DNA of 64,000 nt from Halomonas sp. HAL1. GTDB taxonomy: Bacteria; Pseudomonadota; Gammaproteobacteria; Pseudomonadales; Halomonadaceae. The translations under genes and the position numbers were made by a program. This document shows positions 36,083 to 45,296 of the stretch, piece by piece. How positions within the stretch are numbered: position 1 is the stretch's first letter; every line of letters begins with the position of its first letter. Location: positions 2,418,001 to 2,482,000 of the forward strand of contig NZ_CP130610.1 of the NCBI RefSeq assembly GCF_030544485.1. The letters are read 5' to 3'. Under the pieces are notes generated by a model. That model did not search any database. It was not told the DNA's origin and saw only the letters and a program-made list of their open reading frames with translations.

Positions 36083-37432
36083 TCACCGGGGCGTCACATG
36101 TACCGTCAAGCCCTCAAGGCGCACCACTTCAAGCTCATCACCCTGTTTAACGGGTGCATCGCTCACCGCGTTCCAGCGCTCGCCATGCAGGCGCACATGG
36201 CCGTTGGTCTCAAAATCCTCCAGCGCCACTGCCGTTGCACCAATCAGTTGCTCCGCACCGCTGTGCACCGGCCGCCGCCGCAGCGTTGCAAAGCGCGTTA
36301 ACGTCCATAGCATTAAGCCGCCAAAAATCAGGGCTACACCGCCAATCAGCGGTAACGAAATGGCCAAGTGTTCGGCATCCATCAGCATCACCGACCCCAA
36401 CACAAAGGCGATAATGCCGCCCGCCCCCAACACCCCGAAACTGGGCATGAACGCCTCGCCTACCATCAGCGCCATTCCCACCACCATCAGTGCCAGGCCC
36501 GCATAGTTAATGGGCAGAACCTGAAAAGCGAATAGCGCCAGCAGCAGGGAGATAACCCCAATGGTGCCGGGAAAGAGGCTGCCGGGGCTGGAAAGCTCGA
36601 AAATCAGCCCGTAAAAGCCGATGATCATCAGGAAATAGGCAATGTTGGGATTGGTGATCAGCGAGAGTAGTTGAGTACGCCAGTCCGGGGAGTAACGTTC
36701 AATGGCAAGTTCCGCCGTCGCCAATGTATCCTCGCCGCGCTCCATCACCACTGTCCTACCGTCAAGCTGAGCGAGCAGGTCATTCATATCCCGCGCCACC
36801 ACATCAATGACATTTTGCTCCAGGGCATCACTCTCGGTGAGGTTTACTGCATCTCGCACTGCCTCTTCCGCCCAGTCGGCATTGCGGCCGTGGCGCTCCG
36901 CCAGGCTGCGGATAAAACTCACCGCGTCTTCAATCACCTTGCGCTCCATCGCGCTGCCATCTTGCTCGCCTTCAGACCCCTCGCCCGCCTCATCACCACC
37001 AGTCAGCCCGCCGCCGCCCATTTGCACCGGTGTCGCAGAGCCCAAATGGGTAGAAGGCGCCATGGCCGCTACGTGGCTGCCGTAAAGCAGATAGGTGCCT
37101 GCGCTGGCTGCGCGCGCACCACTGGGGGAGACGTACATCACTACCGGCAGGTCTGAATTGAGCATTTCCCGAATCATATCGCGGGTGGTATCAACTAACC
37201 CGCCAGGGGTATCCAGCTCAACAATCACCATTTCGCTGCCCTGCTCTCGGGCTTTACGAAGACCACGCTCAAAATAATCCTTGGTCGCAGGGCCGATGGC
37301 GCCTTCAATATTAAGGATTAAAGCGCTAGGCGAGGTTTGTGCCCTGGCCTGCCACGTGATCGACAGAACCGCCATCAGCAATCCCGCCACCAATAGCCAC
37401 AGCCAGTGCGATTTGTGAGAAAGGGAGTGCAT
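36083..37432 (-). CDS. nfeD: NfeD-family membrane-bound serine protease (long form)
   Basis: A 449-residue protein. Signal/anchor MHSLSHKSHWLWLLVAGLLMAVL is followed by a ClpP-like domain with catalytic Ser in ASAGTYLLYGSHVAAM and conserved LDTPGGLVDTTRDMI; four to five hydrophobic segments (about 250-370) follow, then the C-terminal NfeD OB-fold (LIGATAVALEDFETNGHVRLHGERWNA). Long NfeD proteins cleave hydrophobic regions of partner stomatins in archaea, and the slipin gene follows here. An acidic, glycine-rich insert (GGGGLTGGDEAGEGSEGEQDG) lies after the active-site region. The ATG at 37432 has GGAG before it, so the start at 37462 is not preferred. Confidence 0.92.
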   Translation of the reverse strand: MHSLSHKSHWLWLLVAGLLMAVLSITWQARAQTSPSALILNIEGAIGPATKDYFERGLRKAREQGSEMVIVELDTPGGLVDTTRDMIREMLNSDLPVVMYVSPSGARAASAGTYLLYGSHVAAMAPSTHLGSATPVQMGGGGLTGGDEAGEGSEGEQDGSAMERKVIEDAVSFIRSLAERHGRNADWAEEAVRDAVNLTESDALEQNVIDVVARDMNDLLAQLDGRTVVMERGEDTLATAELAIERYSPDWRTQLLSLITNPNIAYFLMIIGFYGLIFELSSPGSLFPGTIGVISLLLALFAFQVLPINYAGLALMVVGMALMVGEAFMPSFGVLGAGGIIAFVLGSVMLMDAEHLAISLPLIGGVALIFGGLMLWTLTRFATLRRRPVHSGAEQLIGATAVALEDFETNGHVRLHGERWNAVSDAPVKQGDELEVVRLEGLTVHVTPR

Positions 37433-37520
37433 ATCCGCTCCAGCAGCTACCAATACGCTCAAGGGTATCTACTCAACGTAGCACCCGCAGTGAGCTTCGT
37501 CATGAACAACGTGATAGCGG

Positions 37521-37548
37521 GCGGTTAAGCGTAATAACGCCTAACCGC
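37521..37548. terminator. Hairpin downstream of the DUF4019 gene
   Basis: GCGGTTAAGCG / CGCCTAACCGC forms an 11-bp stem with one G-U pair and a 6-base loop in the 150-base gap between the DUF4019 gene and nfeD. No T-run follows on either strand, so it may be a Rho-linked or RNA-stability element rather than an intrinsic terminator. Confidence 0.35.
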
Positions 37549-37612
37549 AGGAGGTTATGCTAAGCAACAGCGATGGCTGGAAGGATGTTCGAGGAGGTTG
37601 GCTGGGAGTTGG

Positions 37613-38020
37613 TTAGTTGACGTAATAGCCGCTTACCTTCCAATCGCCCCCTTCTAGGTGAGGCGTGATAGTTTCGATAATCTGAGGCTTATTTTCAAAA
37701 CGGGTTTGGAACGTAAACACCGCATAATCACCAACAGGCGCGCCGGGCATAGACGTTTCGCGGATAACACGTATTCGCCGCCTGGACTCAACTGCCCCAA
37801 AATCACGTCGGGCTGCATTGATGGTACGGGCCAACATATTGGAAGAGAGCGGCACCTGCAGCAGCGTTGAGGATGCCTCCCACGCTTGTTCATACTCACC
37901 GCTATCGATGGCCTCTAGCCACGCCAGCGCTGCCGCTTCAGCCGCATCGGTGTGCGAATGCGCGTTCGTGGTGAGCAAGAGAAGCAAGGTAGCAATGATA
38001 AAAGTCACTGTTTTGGACAT
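37613..38020 (-). CDS. DUF4019 secreted protein
   Basis: A 135-residue protein with signal peptide (MSKTVTFIIATLLLLLTTNAHS, cleavage near 22). The mature part has the DUF4019 pattern: AALAWLEAIDSGEYEQAWEASSTLLQ, then AARRDFGAVESRRRIRV, then DYAVFTFQTRFENK. Function unknown. Its location is presumably periplasmic. It is transcribed alone and divergent from the methyltransferase gene. Confidence 0.85.
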   Translation of the reverse strand: MSKTVTFIIATLLLLLTTNAHSHTDAAEAAALAWLEAIDSGEYEQAWEASSTLLQVPLSSNMLARTINAARRDFGAVESRRRIRVIRETSMPGAPVGDYAVFTFQTRFENKPQIIETITPHLEGGDWKVSGYYVN

Positions 38021-38221
38021 AGCAAACTCTTGTGGCAGCCAGGGTTAATCGTGCGTCTTAAGTCATTATCGGAAGCTGGGGAAATTTCTTTAGCGTTAAT
38101 CCCGCCTAGCGGAAACTAATGATAGAAAGGGATTCACCTGTCGTGGTCCGCGCTTCTCAAACCCCACCTGCTCGTTTACTATGCGCCACCCAACCTATCC
38201 AGCCCTCACCTTTAGGCGACC

Positions 38222-38965
38222 ATGTCCGTCAACGCACTCTATACCGACCTTTCCGGCTACTACGATTTGATGTGCGTAGATATCGACTACCAAGCGCAAA
38301 GCAACGCCATTCGACGGCTGCATCAGCTTTTCGGTAACGACGGCACCGCCCATCTGGATTTAGCCTGCGGCACCGGCCCCCACGTGCGCCATTTTATTGA
38401 TTTTGGTTACACCAGTGGCGGGCTGGATATCAATCAGCCGATGCTGGATATCGCCGCCTCGCGCTGCCCAGAAGCCCAGTTCACCTTGCAAGACATGAGC
38501 ACGTTCGACGTTAGCGAACCTGTCGATTTAATCACCTGCTTTTTATACTCGATCCACTATAACGATGGCATTGAGAAGCTAACCGCCTGCATCGCCAGCG
38601 CCCACCGCGCCTTAAAAGCGGGCGGTGTGTTCTCCTTTAACGGGGTGGATAAACAGCGCATCAATAACGATCTATTCGTTAAGCACACCGCGAAACAGGC
38701 CGAGGATTCGTTCACCTTCCGCTCAGGGTGGCACTACAGCGGGCACGGTGAAAGGCAGGCGTTAAGGCTCAGCATTGAAAAGACCAGCGCCGGGGCCACC
38801 CAAGTATGGAACGACGAACACTCCATGGTGGCGGTGAGCTTTGTAGAGCTAACCGCCCTGCTAACGCCTTACTTTGAGGTGCATGTGTTTGAGCATAACT
38901 ACGAGACCATCACCCCGTGGGATAACGTCTCGGGCAATGCGATTTTTGTGTGCGTGAAGCGTTAA
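38222..38965 (+). CDS. Class I SAM-dependent methyltransferase
   Basis: A 247-residue enzyme. The SAM-binding motif is HLDLACGTGPHVRHF (residues 41-55), followed by the acidic end of strand 2 (GLDINQPMLDIA) and motif FDVSEPVDLITCFLYSIHY. The family methylates small molecules, RNA or protein; the substrate is unknown. The layout resembles tRNA/small-molecule methyltransferases with a C-terminal substrate-binding cap (SLEKTSAG-like, residues 150-230). No operon partner. Confidence 0.85.
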   Translation: MSVNALYTDLSGYYDLMCVDIDYQAQSNAIRRLHQLFGNDGTAHLDLACGTGPHVRHFIDFGYTSGGLDINQPMLDIAASRCPEAQFTLQDMSTFDVSEPVDLITCFLYSIHYNDGIEKLTACIASAHRALKAGGVFSFNGVDKQRINNDLFVKHTAKQAEDSFTFRSGWHYSGHGERQALRLSIEKTSAGATQVWNDEHSMVAVSFVELTALLTPYFEVHVFEHNYETITPWDNVSGNAIFVCVKR

Positions 38966-39006
38966 CGCTTGCAAGCGCAGCGGCGCTAATCTTCTGTCCT
39001 AACGAT

Positions 39007-39492
39007 TTAGGCTTCTGAATCTGAATCGTTCGAGCTGGGCCGTAGTTGGCGCTGAACGCCGAGTAAAAAGTTACGCAGCACCTGATCTTTACACTCGCGA
39101 TAATTCTTGTGAGTTGGCTTGCGGAAAAAGGCGCTTAACTCATGATTACTAATGCGGAAGCCAGCCAGCTCAAAAATAGCCAGAATATCGTCAGCCTTCA
39201 GGTTTAGGGCAATGCGCAGTTTCTGAAACACCATGTTGTTGTTCAACTGCGTCTCTGGCGCGGGCTGCGGGCCCTCGCGCTTGCCACGCTTGAAGCTGAT
39301 AAAGCCGTTCAGAAACGCTGCCAGCTCTCTATTTTTCATCGTCACAAAGGCGTCGTCTTCATCCTTTTTCAGCCAGGCAGTGACCTGCTCTTGAGCCACG
39401 CTGACCTCTGCCAAGGCGAAGATATCCACGATGGTGCTGTCTTTTAAATCAAAGGTGTAACGTATGCGGCGGAAAATATCGTTATTGGTCAA
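39007..39492 (-). CDS. YehS-like protein (DUF1456, two repeats)
   Basis: A 161-residue protein with two DUF1456 repeats: LTNNDIFRRIRYTFDLKDSTIVDIFALAEVSV and NNMVFQKLRIALNLKADDILAIFELAGFRIS. Comparison with E. coli YehS (which begins MLSNDILRSVRY) points to a TTG start at 39492 with AGGGA 7 bases upstream; an ATG at 39525 adds 11 residues without conservation. Function is unknown; the fold is helical and cytoplasmic. Confidence 0.87.
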   Translation of the reverse strand: MTNNDIFRRIRYTFDLKDSTIVDIFALAEVSVAQEQVTAWLKKDEDDAFVTMKNRELAAFLNGFISFKRGKREGPQPAPETQLNNNMVFQKLRIALNLKADDILAIFELAGFRISNHELSAFFRKPTHKNYRECKDQVLRNFLLGVQRQLRPSSNDSDSEA

Positions 39493-39586
39493 AATAGTGT
39501 CCCTAGTCTTAGGCAAACCCAGCACAATCAGGCGTTATGTGCATCTACGTCTATCATCAATATCACTAACATCAGCAGCTTAACAA

Positions 39587-40009
39587 CTAACCTGATGTCA
39601 GCTTTCCAAGCAGCTCATCAATTTCGTCTTTAAGCTCGCCATCTTCAATCTTGTTGGCAGTGACTTGGGCCTTTTTAAGATTGTTGATCGCCGCATCAGT
39701 TTGACCAAGCTCAACCTGCAGCTTCGCCATGGAGAACGCGATGGATGACATGTGGTCTTTCGAGTTAACTGCAACGGCCTTTTCAAAGGCTTTTTCATAG
39801 ACAGCCAACGCCTCATCCAGTTCTTCCGTGAAGTCAGCCAGCGTTTCCCACTGCTCTGGATGGTCCTTATCGGTGTTTTCGTTCTCGGTGCAGATCGCTT
39901 CCAACTGCGTATAAAGCGCGTCAAACGCCTCTCTATCCTCTTTATCAGCAGCCTTCATGAGCTTTTCAGCGAGTTCGTAAACCGCTTTGTATATTTTGGT
40001 GTTAATCAT
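39587..40009 (-). CDS. Small TPR-like helical protein
   Basis: A 140-residue, acidic, all-helical protein without signal peptide. Residues 60-130 read like two TPR-type helix pairs (DEALAVYEKAFEKAVAVNSKDHMSSIAFSMAKLQVELGQTDAAINNLKKAQVTANK). No catalytic motif. I do not recognise a named family; a protein-binding role is likely. It shares strand with the YehS-like gene 62 bases downstream and could be in one transcript with it. Confidence 0.8.
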   Translation of the reverse strand: MINTKIYKAVYELAEKLMKAADKEDREAFDALYTQLEAICTENENTDKDHPEQWETLADFTEELDEALAVYEKAFEKAVAVNSKDHMSSIAFSMAKLQVELGQTDAAINNLKKAQVTANKIEDGELKDEIDELLGKLTSG

Positions 40010-40177
40010 GAACGACTACCTTTTCTCTATTAAAAACAGTAACAAGCTAAAAACCTGCTCAAAACAACGTTGTGGAACCGCCAACTCACCGTGGCCGGTG
40101 ACATTATACCCTTTGAGGATAGCGCTACGGGCGCTCATTTTTCGGTTTTTGTAGCAAGACCATACCGTTGACCGCTA

Positions 40178-40603
40178 TTAACAGTAATGCTCCATGATGA
40201 ACTCAGGTTGCCCCGTTTGCTCATCAATCTGCTCACCTAATGAAATAAAGCCATGTTGCTTATAAAAATTGATACTGGGCGCATTCTGACTGTAAACACT
40301 GAGCTGCAAACACGACCTTCTGCTCTTGGCATCATCAATTAATGCTGACCCTATCCCTTGGCCCTGAAGGCTGGGTGACACAAAAACCGCTGCCAACGTA
40401 CTTCCATAGAGGCAGTAAAACCCTGCTATCTGATCATCCGCTTCATAGACAAAGGTCTCCGATGCAGGGATGTATACATCACGCATTTCGCTAACTTTGG
40501 ACTGCCAATATTCTGACCCAGCAAAGGAGTGAGCTTTAATCGATGCTGAAAGCCAGATATCCAAAATGTACTCAATATCCGCCTTCCGGTATTCACGAAT
40601 CAT
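40178..40603 (-). CDS. GNAT-family N-acetyltransferase
   Basis: A 141-residue enzyme with the GNAT core. Acetyl-CoA loop is VSPSLQGQGIGSALIDDAK (motif A, Q-x-x-G-x-G/A), preceded by AGFYCLYGSTLAAVFV and followed by QNAPSINFYKQHGFISLGE (motif B). The family member is close to YjaB/PhnO-like small acetyltransferases; the acceptor is unknown. It is transcribed alone. Confidence 0.88.
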   Translation of the reverse strand: MIREYRKADIEYILDIWLSASIKAHSFAGSEYWQSKVSEMRDVYIPASETFVYEADDQIAGFYCLYGSTLAAVFVSPSLQGQGIGSALIDDAKSRRSCLQLSVYSQNAPSINFYKQHGFISLGEQIDEQTGQPEFIMEHYC

Positions 40604-41054
40604 CTAGACGTTCCTAATGAGGGTCATCGGCGCCAAAAGCGTTACTGAAAAGCTGCCGAGCCCTGGAATAGGTTTGCACCGATACCAGAGCTAGACAGCT
40701 TCATAAAATAAGGCGGAAATGCTTTGCCTTCCTTAAGGTAAATCTGATTCTTCCAGAAGATGAAGTATCTTCCTTCAATTTCTACCGAAAGCAAAAAGAG
40801 ATTTTACCAGATTATTCAAAAATATTTTTAGGCGCGGAAAATCTAAATTGTTCACAAGCCAGCACCCTGGAGGGCGCTGACCTGCTTATTAATGGGTATC
40901 TCGATTTAAATTCCGCTCAGCCGGGATGTCGCTCAGATACTCGACAAACTCCACTTCAAACACCGACGATTCGAGCAACGAACGGGTGCTTTTACGTTAT
41001 GATGTAGCATTTTTTATTTTCGACAAACCTTACAACCATCTGTCAGAGCGCCTT
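40604..41054. other. Long region before the helicase gene
   Basis: About 450 bases. A plus-strand frame from about 40670 to 41003 stays open (RARQLHKIRRKCFAFLKV, then VNLILPEDEVSSFNFYRKQK, then TLEGADLLINGYLDL) but has no ATG, GTG or TTG with a ribosome site, so it looks like a gene remnant or chance. The last part also reads open into the helicase frame (from ATG 40926) and is probably its leader. No terminator or promoter could be assigned with confidence. Confidence 0.4.
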
Positions 41055-42251
41055 ATGCCATTTGCAAAACTAGGATTATCCCCTCCTCTTGTTCAAGCGA
41101 TTTCCGAACTAGGTTACCAAACGCCAACGCCCATCCAGGAACAAGCGATTCCTGCCATTCTTTCGGGTAAGGACTTAATCGCCACCGCACAAACGGGCAC
41201 AGGCAAAACCGCTGCCTTTGTTCTGCCTCTGCTAGAACGATTCAGTAACGCGGGAACGTTACGCGGCAAACGCATACGTGCGCTGATTCTCGTGCCCACC
41301 CGTGAGTTAGCGGTTCAGGTCGAAGCCAATGTGGCTCAATACGCTAAACACACACACTTAACCTCTATGGCGATGTATGGCGGTGTGGATACGGAAGCTC
41401 AAAAAGCGCGCCTAATCGCAGGCGTCGATATTCTGGTCGCCACGCCGGGCAGATTGCTTGATTTGGCGCATCAGCGTGCGCTGCATTTTGATGAACTTAA
41501 AGCCATGGTATTGGACGAAGCGGACAGAATGGTCGACATGGGTTTTGCCGACGATATCCGTAAAATCATAGAACGCCTACCTGAAAACCGTCAGAACCTA
41601 CTGTTTTCGGCCACCATCACAGACGATGTTCGCGCCCTCGCCTACGATTTTTCAGATCGCCAGATGACCGATCTGGCGGCTGAAATATCCATTTCTCCCA
41701 ACATCCGCGCCGCCGCTAATGTCAAACAGTGGCTAATCACCGTCGACAAAGACACTAAGTCAGCCTTGTTGAGTCACTTAATTAACGAACAAAAGTGGGA
41801 TCAGGCGCTTATTTTTACCGAGAAAAAACACAATGCGGCCAAGCTTGTTGCTCAACTGGAAAAACGCGGCATCACAGCGGATTCCATTCATGGCGATAGA
41901 AGCCAAGCCATGCGTGAAAAGATTTTGGCTCAGTTCAAATCTGGTGAGCTAAAATACTTGGTCGCCACGGGGGTTGCCGCGCGGGGTTTGGATATTGATG
42001 AACTGAGTCGTGTGGTGAATTACGATTTACCTTTTCAGCCAGAAGAATACATCCACCGCATTGGCCGAACCGGCCGCGCGGGCGCCTCAGGTGAAGCCAT
42101 CTCTTTAGTCGACATGAGTGACTTTAAAAATCTTTGTGCCATTGAACGGCGTTTAAAAAGCATTATTGAGCGCAAAGAGATTGCAGGCTTCCCTGTTCGA
42201 AAAGCAGTACCCGAGTCAAACTTAAATTATAATAAACAAAGTAATCGTTAA
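41055..42251 (+). CDS. DEAD-box RNA helicase (RhlE-like)
   Basis: A 398-residue ATP-dependent RNA helicase core with little extension. Motifs in order are Q-motif TPTPIQEQAIP, I AQTGTGKT, Ia PTRELAVQ, Ib TPGRLLD, II DEAD, III SAT, IV LIFTEKKHNA, V TGVAARGLDID and VI HRIGRTGRAG. The C-terminus is short and has no RGG repeat. It is most like RhlE/SrmB-type helicases, which remodel ribosomal or messenger RNA. The ATG at 41055 begins MPFAKLGLSPPLVQAI, the family start; a 43-residue upstream extension from 40926 lacks family similarity. It ends at a terminator shared with the convergent Rho-like gene. Confidence 0.92.
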   Translation: MPFAKLGLSPPLVQAISELGYQTPTPIQEQAIPAILSGKDLIATAQTGTGKTAAFVLPLLERFSNAGTLRGKRIRALILVPTRELAVQVEANVAQYAKHTHLTSMAMYGGVDTEAQKARLIAGVDILVATPGRLLDLAHQRALHFDELKAMVLDEADRMVDMGFADDIRKIIERLPENRQNLLFSATITDDVRALAYDFSDRQMTDLAAEISISPNIRAAANVKQWLITVDKDTKSALLSHLINEQKWDQALIFTEKKHNAAKLVAQLEKRGITADSIHGDRSQAMREKILAQFKSGELKYLVATGVAARGLDIDELSRVVNYDLPFQPEEYIHRIGRTGRAGASGEAISLVDMSDFKNLCAIERRLKSIIERKEIAGFPVRKAVPESNLNYNKQSNR

Positions 42252-42260
42252 AATTTACCC

Positions 42261-42294
42261 AAGAAGCTCACCTCTTAAAAAAGGTGAGCTTCTT
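42261..42294. terminator. Bidirectional intrinsic terminator
   Basis: A 13-bp stem AAGAAGCTCACCT / AGGTGAGCTTCTT with an 8-base A-rich loop lies 10 bases after the helicase stop and is followed by TATTAT. It sits between the helicase and the convergent Rho-like gene and can serve both. Confidence 0.85.
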
Positions 42295-42307
42295 TATTAT
42301 AGGCACT

Positions 42308-43264
42308 TCACGAATCTGGTAAAAACATATCTAATAGCTCGGCATTAGTGGGATATTTATCCAACAACGCAAGCAACTTTTGCGCGCCTTCTACTGGCTT
42401 AAGCGTTGTCAAACCTCTACGCAATGCCCTTACTTTTTCAATATCTTTTACATCAATCAAAAGCTCTTCGCGGCGGGTACTGCTTTTGGCAATATCGATC
42501 GCCGGGAAAAGCCGTTGATTGGCCACATCCCGGGATAACACGAGTTCCATATTACCCGTGCCCTTGAACTCCTCGAAAATCACCTGATCCATACGGCTTC
42601 CCGTATCCACCAGCACGGTGGCCAGAATGGTGAGCGATCCGCCGTTTTCGATCTTTCTCGCGGCACCAAATAGTTTTCGGGGTATTTCCATCGCTCGGGA
42701 ATCCAGCCCACCCGACATAGTGCGACCATTGCCCCGCTGCTCGGCATTATGAACGCGCGAGAGTCTGGTAAGAGAATCGATCACAATCATCACATTATGA
42801 CCTTCGCCTGCTTGCTTACGCGCCGTCTCAAGAAGCTTATCGGCCATATTCACATGGTGTGTGTAGCTTTCGTCTGAAGACGATGCATGTACTTCTGCCG
42901 ACACACTGCGCTTAAAATCGGTCACTTCTTCCGGGCGCTCATCAATAAGCAAGGCGTACAGCTTTATCTCAGGATGAGCTTCTGCCACGGCCTGACAGAT
43001 ATGTTTTAACATCGTCGTTTTGCCAGAGCCTGGCGGTGCAACAATCAACCCTCGTTGCCCCATCCCAATGGGCGTAATCAAATCCATCGCTCGCACAGTA
43101 AGCTGATTAGAACCAGGCTCTAAATAAATGCGCGGGGAAGGATGAATAGCGACGCCATTTAGAAAACGTTTTTCGGGATCATTAGGGAATTGATCTACAA
43201 CTTCGTCGGCGGGCTTGGCATCTATCTGTCTTTTCGCCTTCAAACCTAGTGTTTTTCTCGTCAT
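42308..43264 (-). CDS. Rho-like ATPase lacking the N-terminal RNA-binding domain
   Basis: A 318-residue protein that matches the C-terminal motor of transcription terminator Rho but not its first ~100 residues. After a short basic lead (MTRKTLGLKAKRQIDAK) come PRIYLEPG, the Rho PLxxx region LTPIGMGQRGLIVAPPGSGKTTML (Walker A), LLIDERPEEVTDFKRSV, Walker B VMIVIDSLTRLSRVHN, the Q/R-loop region GGLDSRAMEIPRKLFGAARKIENGGSLTILATVLVDTG and the C-terminal LLIDVKDIEKVRALRRGL. The normal Rho has about 419 residues with an OB-fold that reads rut sites; here it is missing. The Walker A reads PPGSGKT rather than the usual PPKAGKT. A full-length rho is probably elsewhere. Start chosen at the ATG at 43264. 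Confidence 0.88.
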   Translation of the reverse strand: MTRKTLGLKAKRQIDAKPADEVVDQFPNDPEKRFLNGVAIHPSPRIYLEPGSNQLTVRAMDLITPIGMGQRGLIVAPPGSGKTTMLKHICQAVAEAHPEIKLYALLIDERPEEVTDFKRSVSAEVHASSSDESYTHHVNMADKLLETARKQAGEGHNVMIVIDSLTRLSRVHNAEQRGNGRTMSGGLDSRAMEIPRKLFGAARKIENGGSLTILATVLVDTGSRMDQVIFEEFKGTGNMELVLSRDVANQRLFPAIDIAKSSTRREELLIDVKDIEKVRALRRGLTTLKPVEGAQKLLALLDKYPTNAELLDMFLPDS

Positions 43265-43649
43265 AATATTGATGGATCGCCTTTAATAACCTGAATTTAT
43301 AGAGTACTTAATTTATAGAATAGCTACATCATAGACACTCGGCCGGACGCATCGTTGCGGTACTTGGCATGGAAAACGGTTAAGTCTACCTTGTGCGCAA
43401 AGGTATCGGGTTGGAGCTGATCTTAGTAGTTGGTCATCATCATGGCGTTTTGATCGTGATTGTAGAGCTTGAAGCGCGGCATGCTGACCATTTCTCGTCT
43501 GTTTTCTTGATCTTACCAAAGCTTAGGCGTCAGCGTTGTTATTCTACAGCCTCAACGCCTTGATCACCGGTAAACTAGGAGCAAAGCGAGTAATTTATCC
43601 GAGTGCAGCAAATTGTTATACGGCTCCGATACTATTTCCAATCTTTCGG
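43265..43649. other. Non-coding gap holding a transposase relic
   Basis: 385 bases without an intact gene. The left half holds the IS1182-like fragment; the right half (43500-43649) shows nothing recognisable. Base composition changes from the neighbouring ~50-55% GC to clearly AT-rich just beyond 43630, marking the left border of the island. Confidence 0.6.
43310..43482 (-). pseudogene. Relic of an IS1182-like transposase
   Basis: Translating the minus strand from the ATG at 43482 gives MPRFKLYNHDQNAMMMTNY, a stop, then DQLQPDTFAHKVDLTVFHAKYRNDASGRVSMM. This resembles the N-terminus of IS1182/DUF772-type transposases (MPRFKxYDxxQ ... PGTFxxxxxxLxDxxLDLSxFDxxYRND), with an internal deletion, a stop and no C-terminal part. 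It is a decayed fragment between the Rho-like gene and the AT-rich island. Similarity is from memory of the family pattern. Confidence 0.6.
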
Positions 43650-45296
43650 TTAATTCTTGGGTTTTATCGGGAAGAATCCATAGCGTCCTGAATTTTTCTT
43701 AGTAAACTGAACAACTTGTTCTCCTGAACTGTACTTATTTGGTATAGACTTTTTATTTTCAAAAACAATAACCTGCTTAGCATTCCAGGCTGCCAAGTTA
43801 TCAAAGAACTTAATATTTACATCCGTACCGCTAAGATCATCTTCCTCATTATCTGGCTCTTCATAAGCAAGCAGTGGCGAGTCAAGTATGGAAAAACCTA
43901 AGTGAGGAAGCTCATTCTCTTCTGTATACTTCATCAGTCCGAGAGTGGCTGCAGCGTGTGTAATAGCACGGTATCCTTTTCCATTGCTAATTCTATGTTT
44001 TCCATTAATAACAAAATCACATGTTTCTTTATCAAAGTGAACATCATTAGAATTAGGCAAACCCCATTCTTGCAAGAAGTTCTGTACTTCTTTAGAGAGC
44101 TTAAACAAAGCGTTTGTTGGCAACACTCTTTCGCCTTCACCCTTGCCTTTGATTTCTTTTTGTGGAGCTGAATTCTCCAACTCCTCTTTCTTTTTGTTTA
44201 GGAGAACTAATTGTTCGTACCACTTTATTGATTCATTAACTTGGGATTTGACAGCAAACAATTCTGAAAACTTGGTACGCTGCTCTACTAACTCAGGGTT
44301 CACAACAGATAATTCCTTAGCAACAAAAGACAACTCCTTCTCTATGCCCGGCAATTGTTCGTTAATTGATTCCAACTCTGAATTAAGATTATTCACTGTA
44401 AATTTAAGTTCACAATTAAGTCCTTCAATCTTCAATTTTTCTGATTCTGCTGCAGCAATAACATCTTTAATACTTGCATCGCAATCTTGATGAACCTTAT
44501 CCCCAGAAACTCGCCTTCCACACGTAGGGCATTTTTCAGAAGGTAATGCCTCTAACAAAGTTCCTGTTTCAGCGATACTTTCAAGTCTAGCTATATCTGA
44601 TTCATACTGATTTTGTAGCAGCTTGAACCGGGATAGCATTTCTGTTACTTCATCGGCTCTTCTCGTCTTGAGTTCTAATTCATCTCTTAAAGAGGCCCGA
44701 TTTCTGACTAAGCTATTGTATTTTTCCTCATTTGCATCAAGGATAGAACGTTCTCTCAATATAGCCTGTGACAACCTATCATTTTGCTCTCTAAACTCCG
44801 ACAATGAACTTTCCAGTGTAGCTATGTCACTTAATGAATTACCTTGTTCTTCTATCAGCTCCTTTAACACTTCTATCTTTGCTTCTCTAGATAGAGATTT
44901 TTTTTCAACTTCAGCTGGCAACAGTGAGCTATCATCTACTCCAGTAAGAATAAATTTCAGTCTAGACTTGTGCTCAGTTATTTTTGTGTATTGCGTACTA
45001 ATATATGGTGATGATTCTTTTTGAATACTGGCTTCATTAACAACTGCAAGATCTAGTGAATTTCTTAGGGTTAAGCTAACCAGACCATTCTGCGCATTTT
45101 TTTTAAGTTTATTGTTAGATAAATTAACTTTCTCTAGTATAAAAGAGGAAATGCTTTTGATTTTTTTAGTTTCAGTTTTAGGTCTTAGTATGATCGGTAC
45201 GATGTCTCGAGGTTTATGTTTATGCAGTCCTTCGAAACACTCGTAATCTCCACCCTCAATACTTCTTACAAAAGTAAAACACGGCGGTCTCAATGA

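Noticed and set aside
43313..43519. 68-residue minus-strand open frame
   Set aside because: It is in a different frame from the transposase-like relic that occupies the same bases; the relic explains the sequence better.
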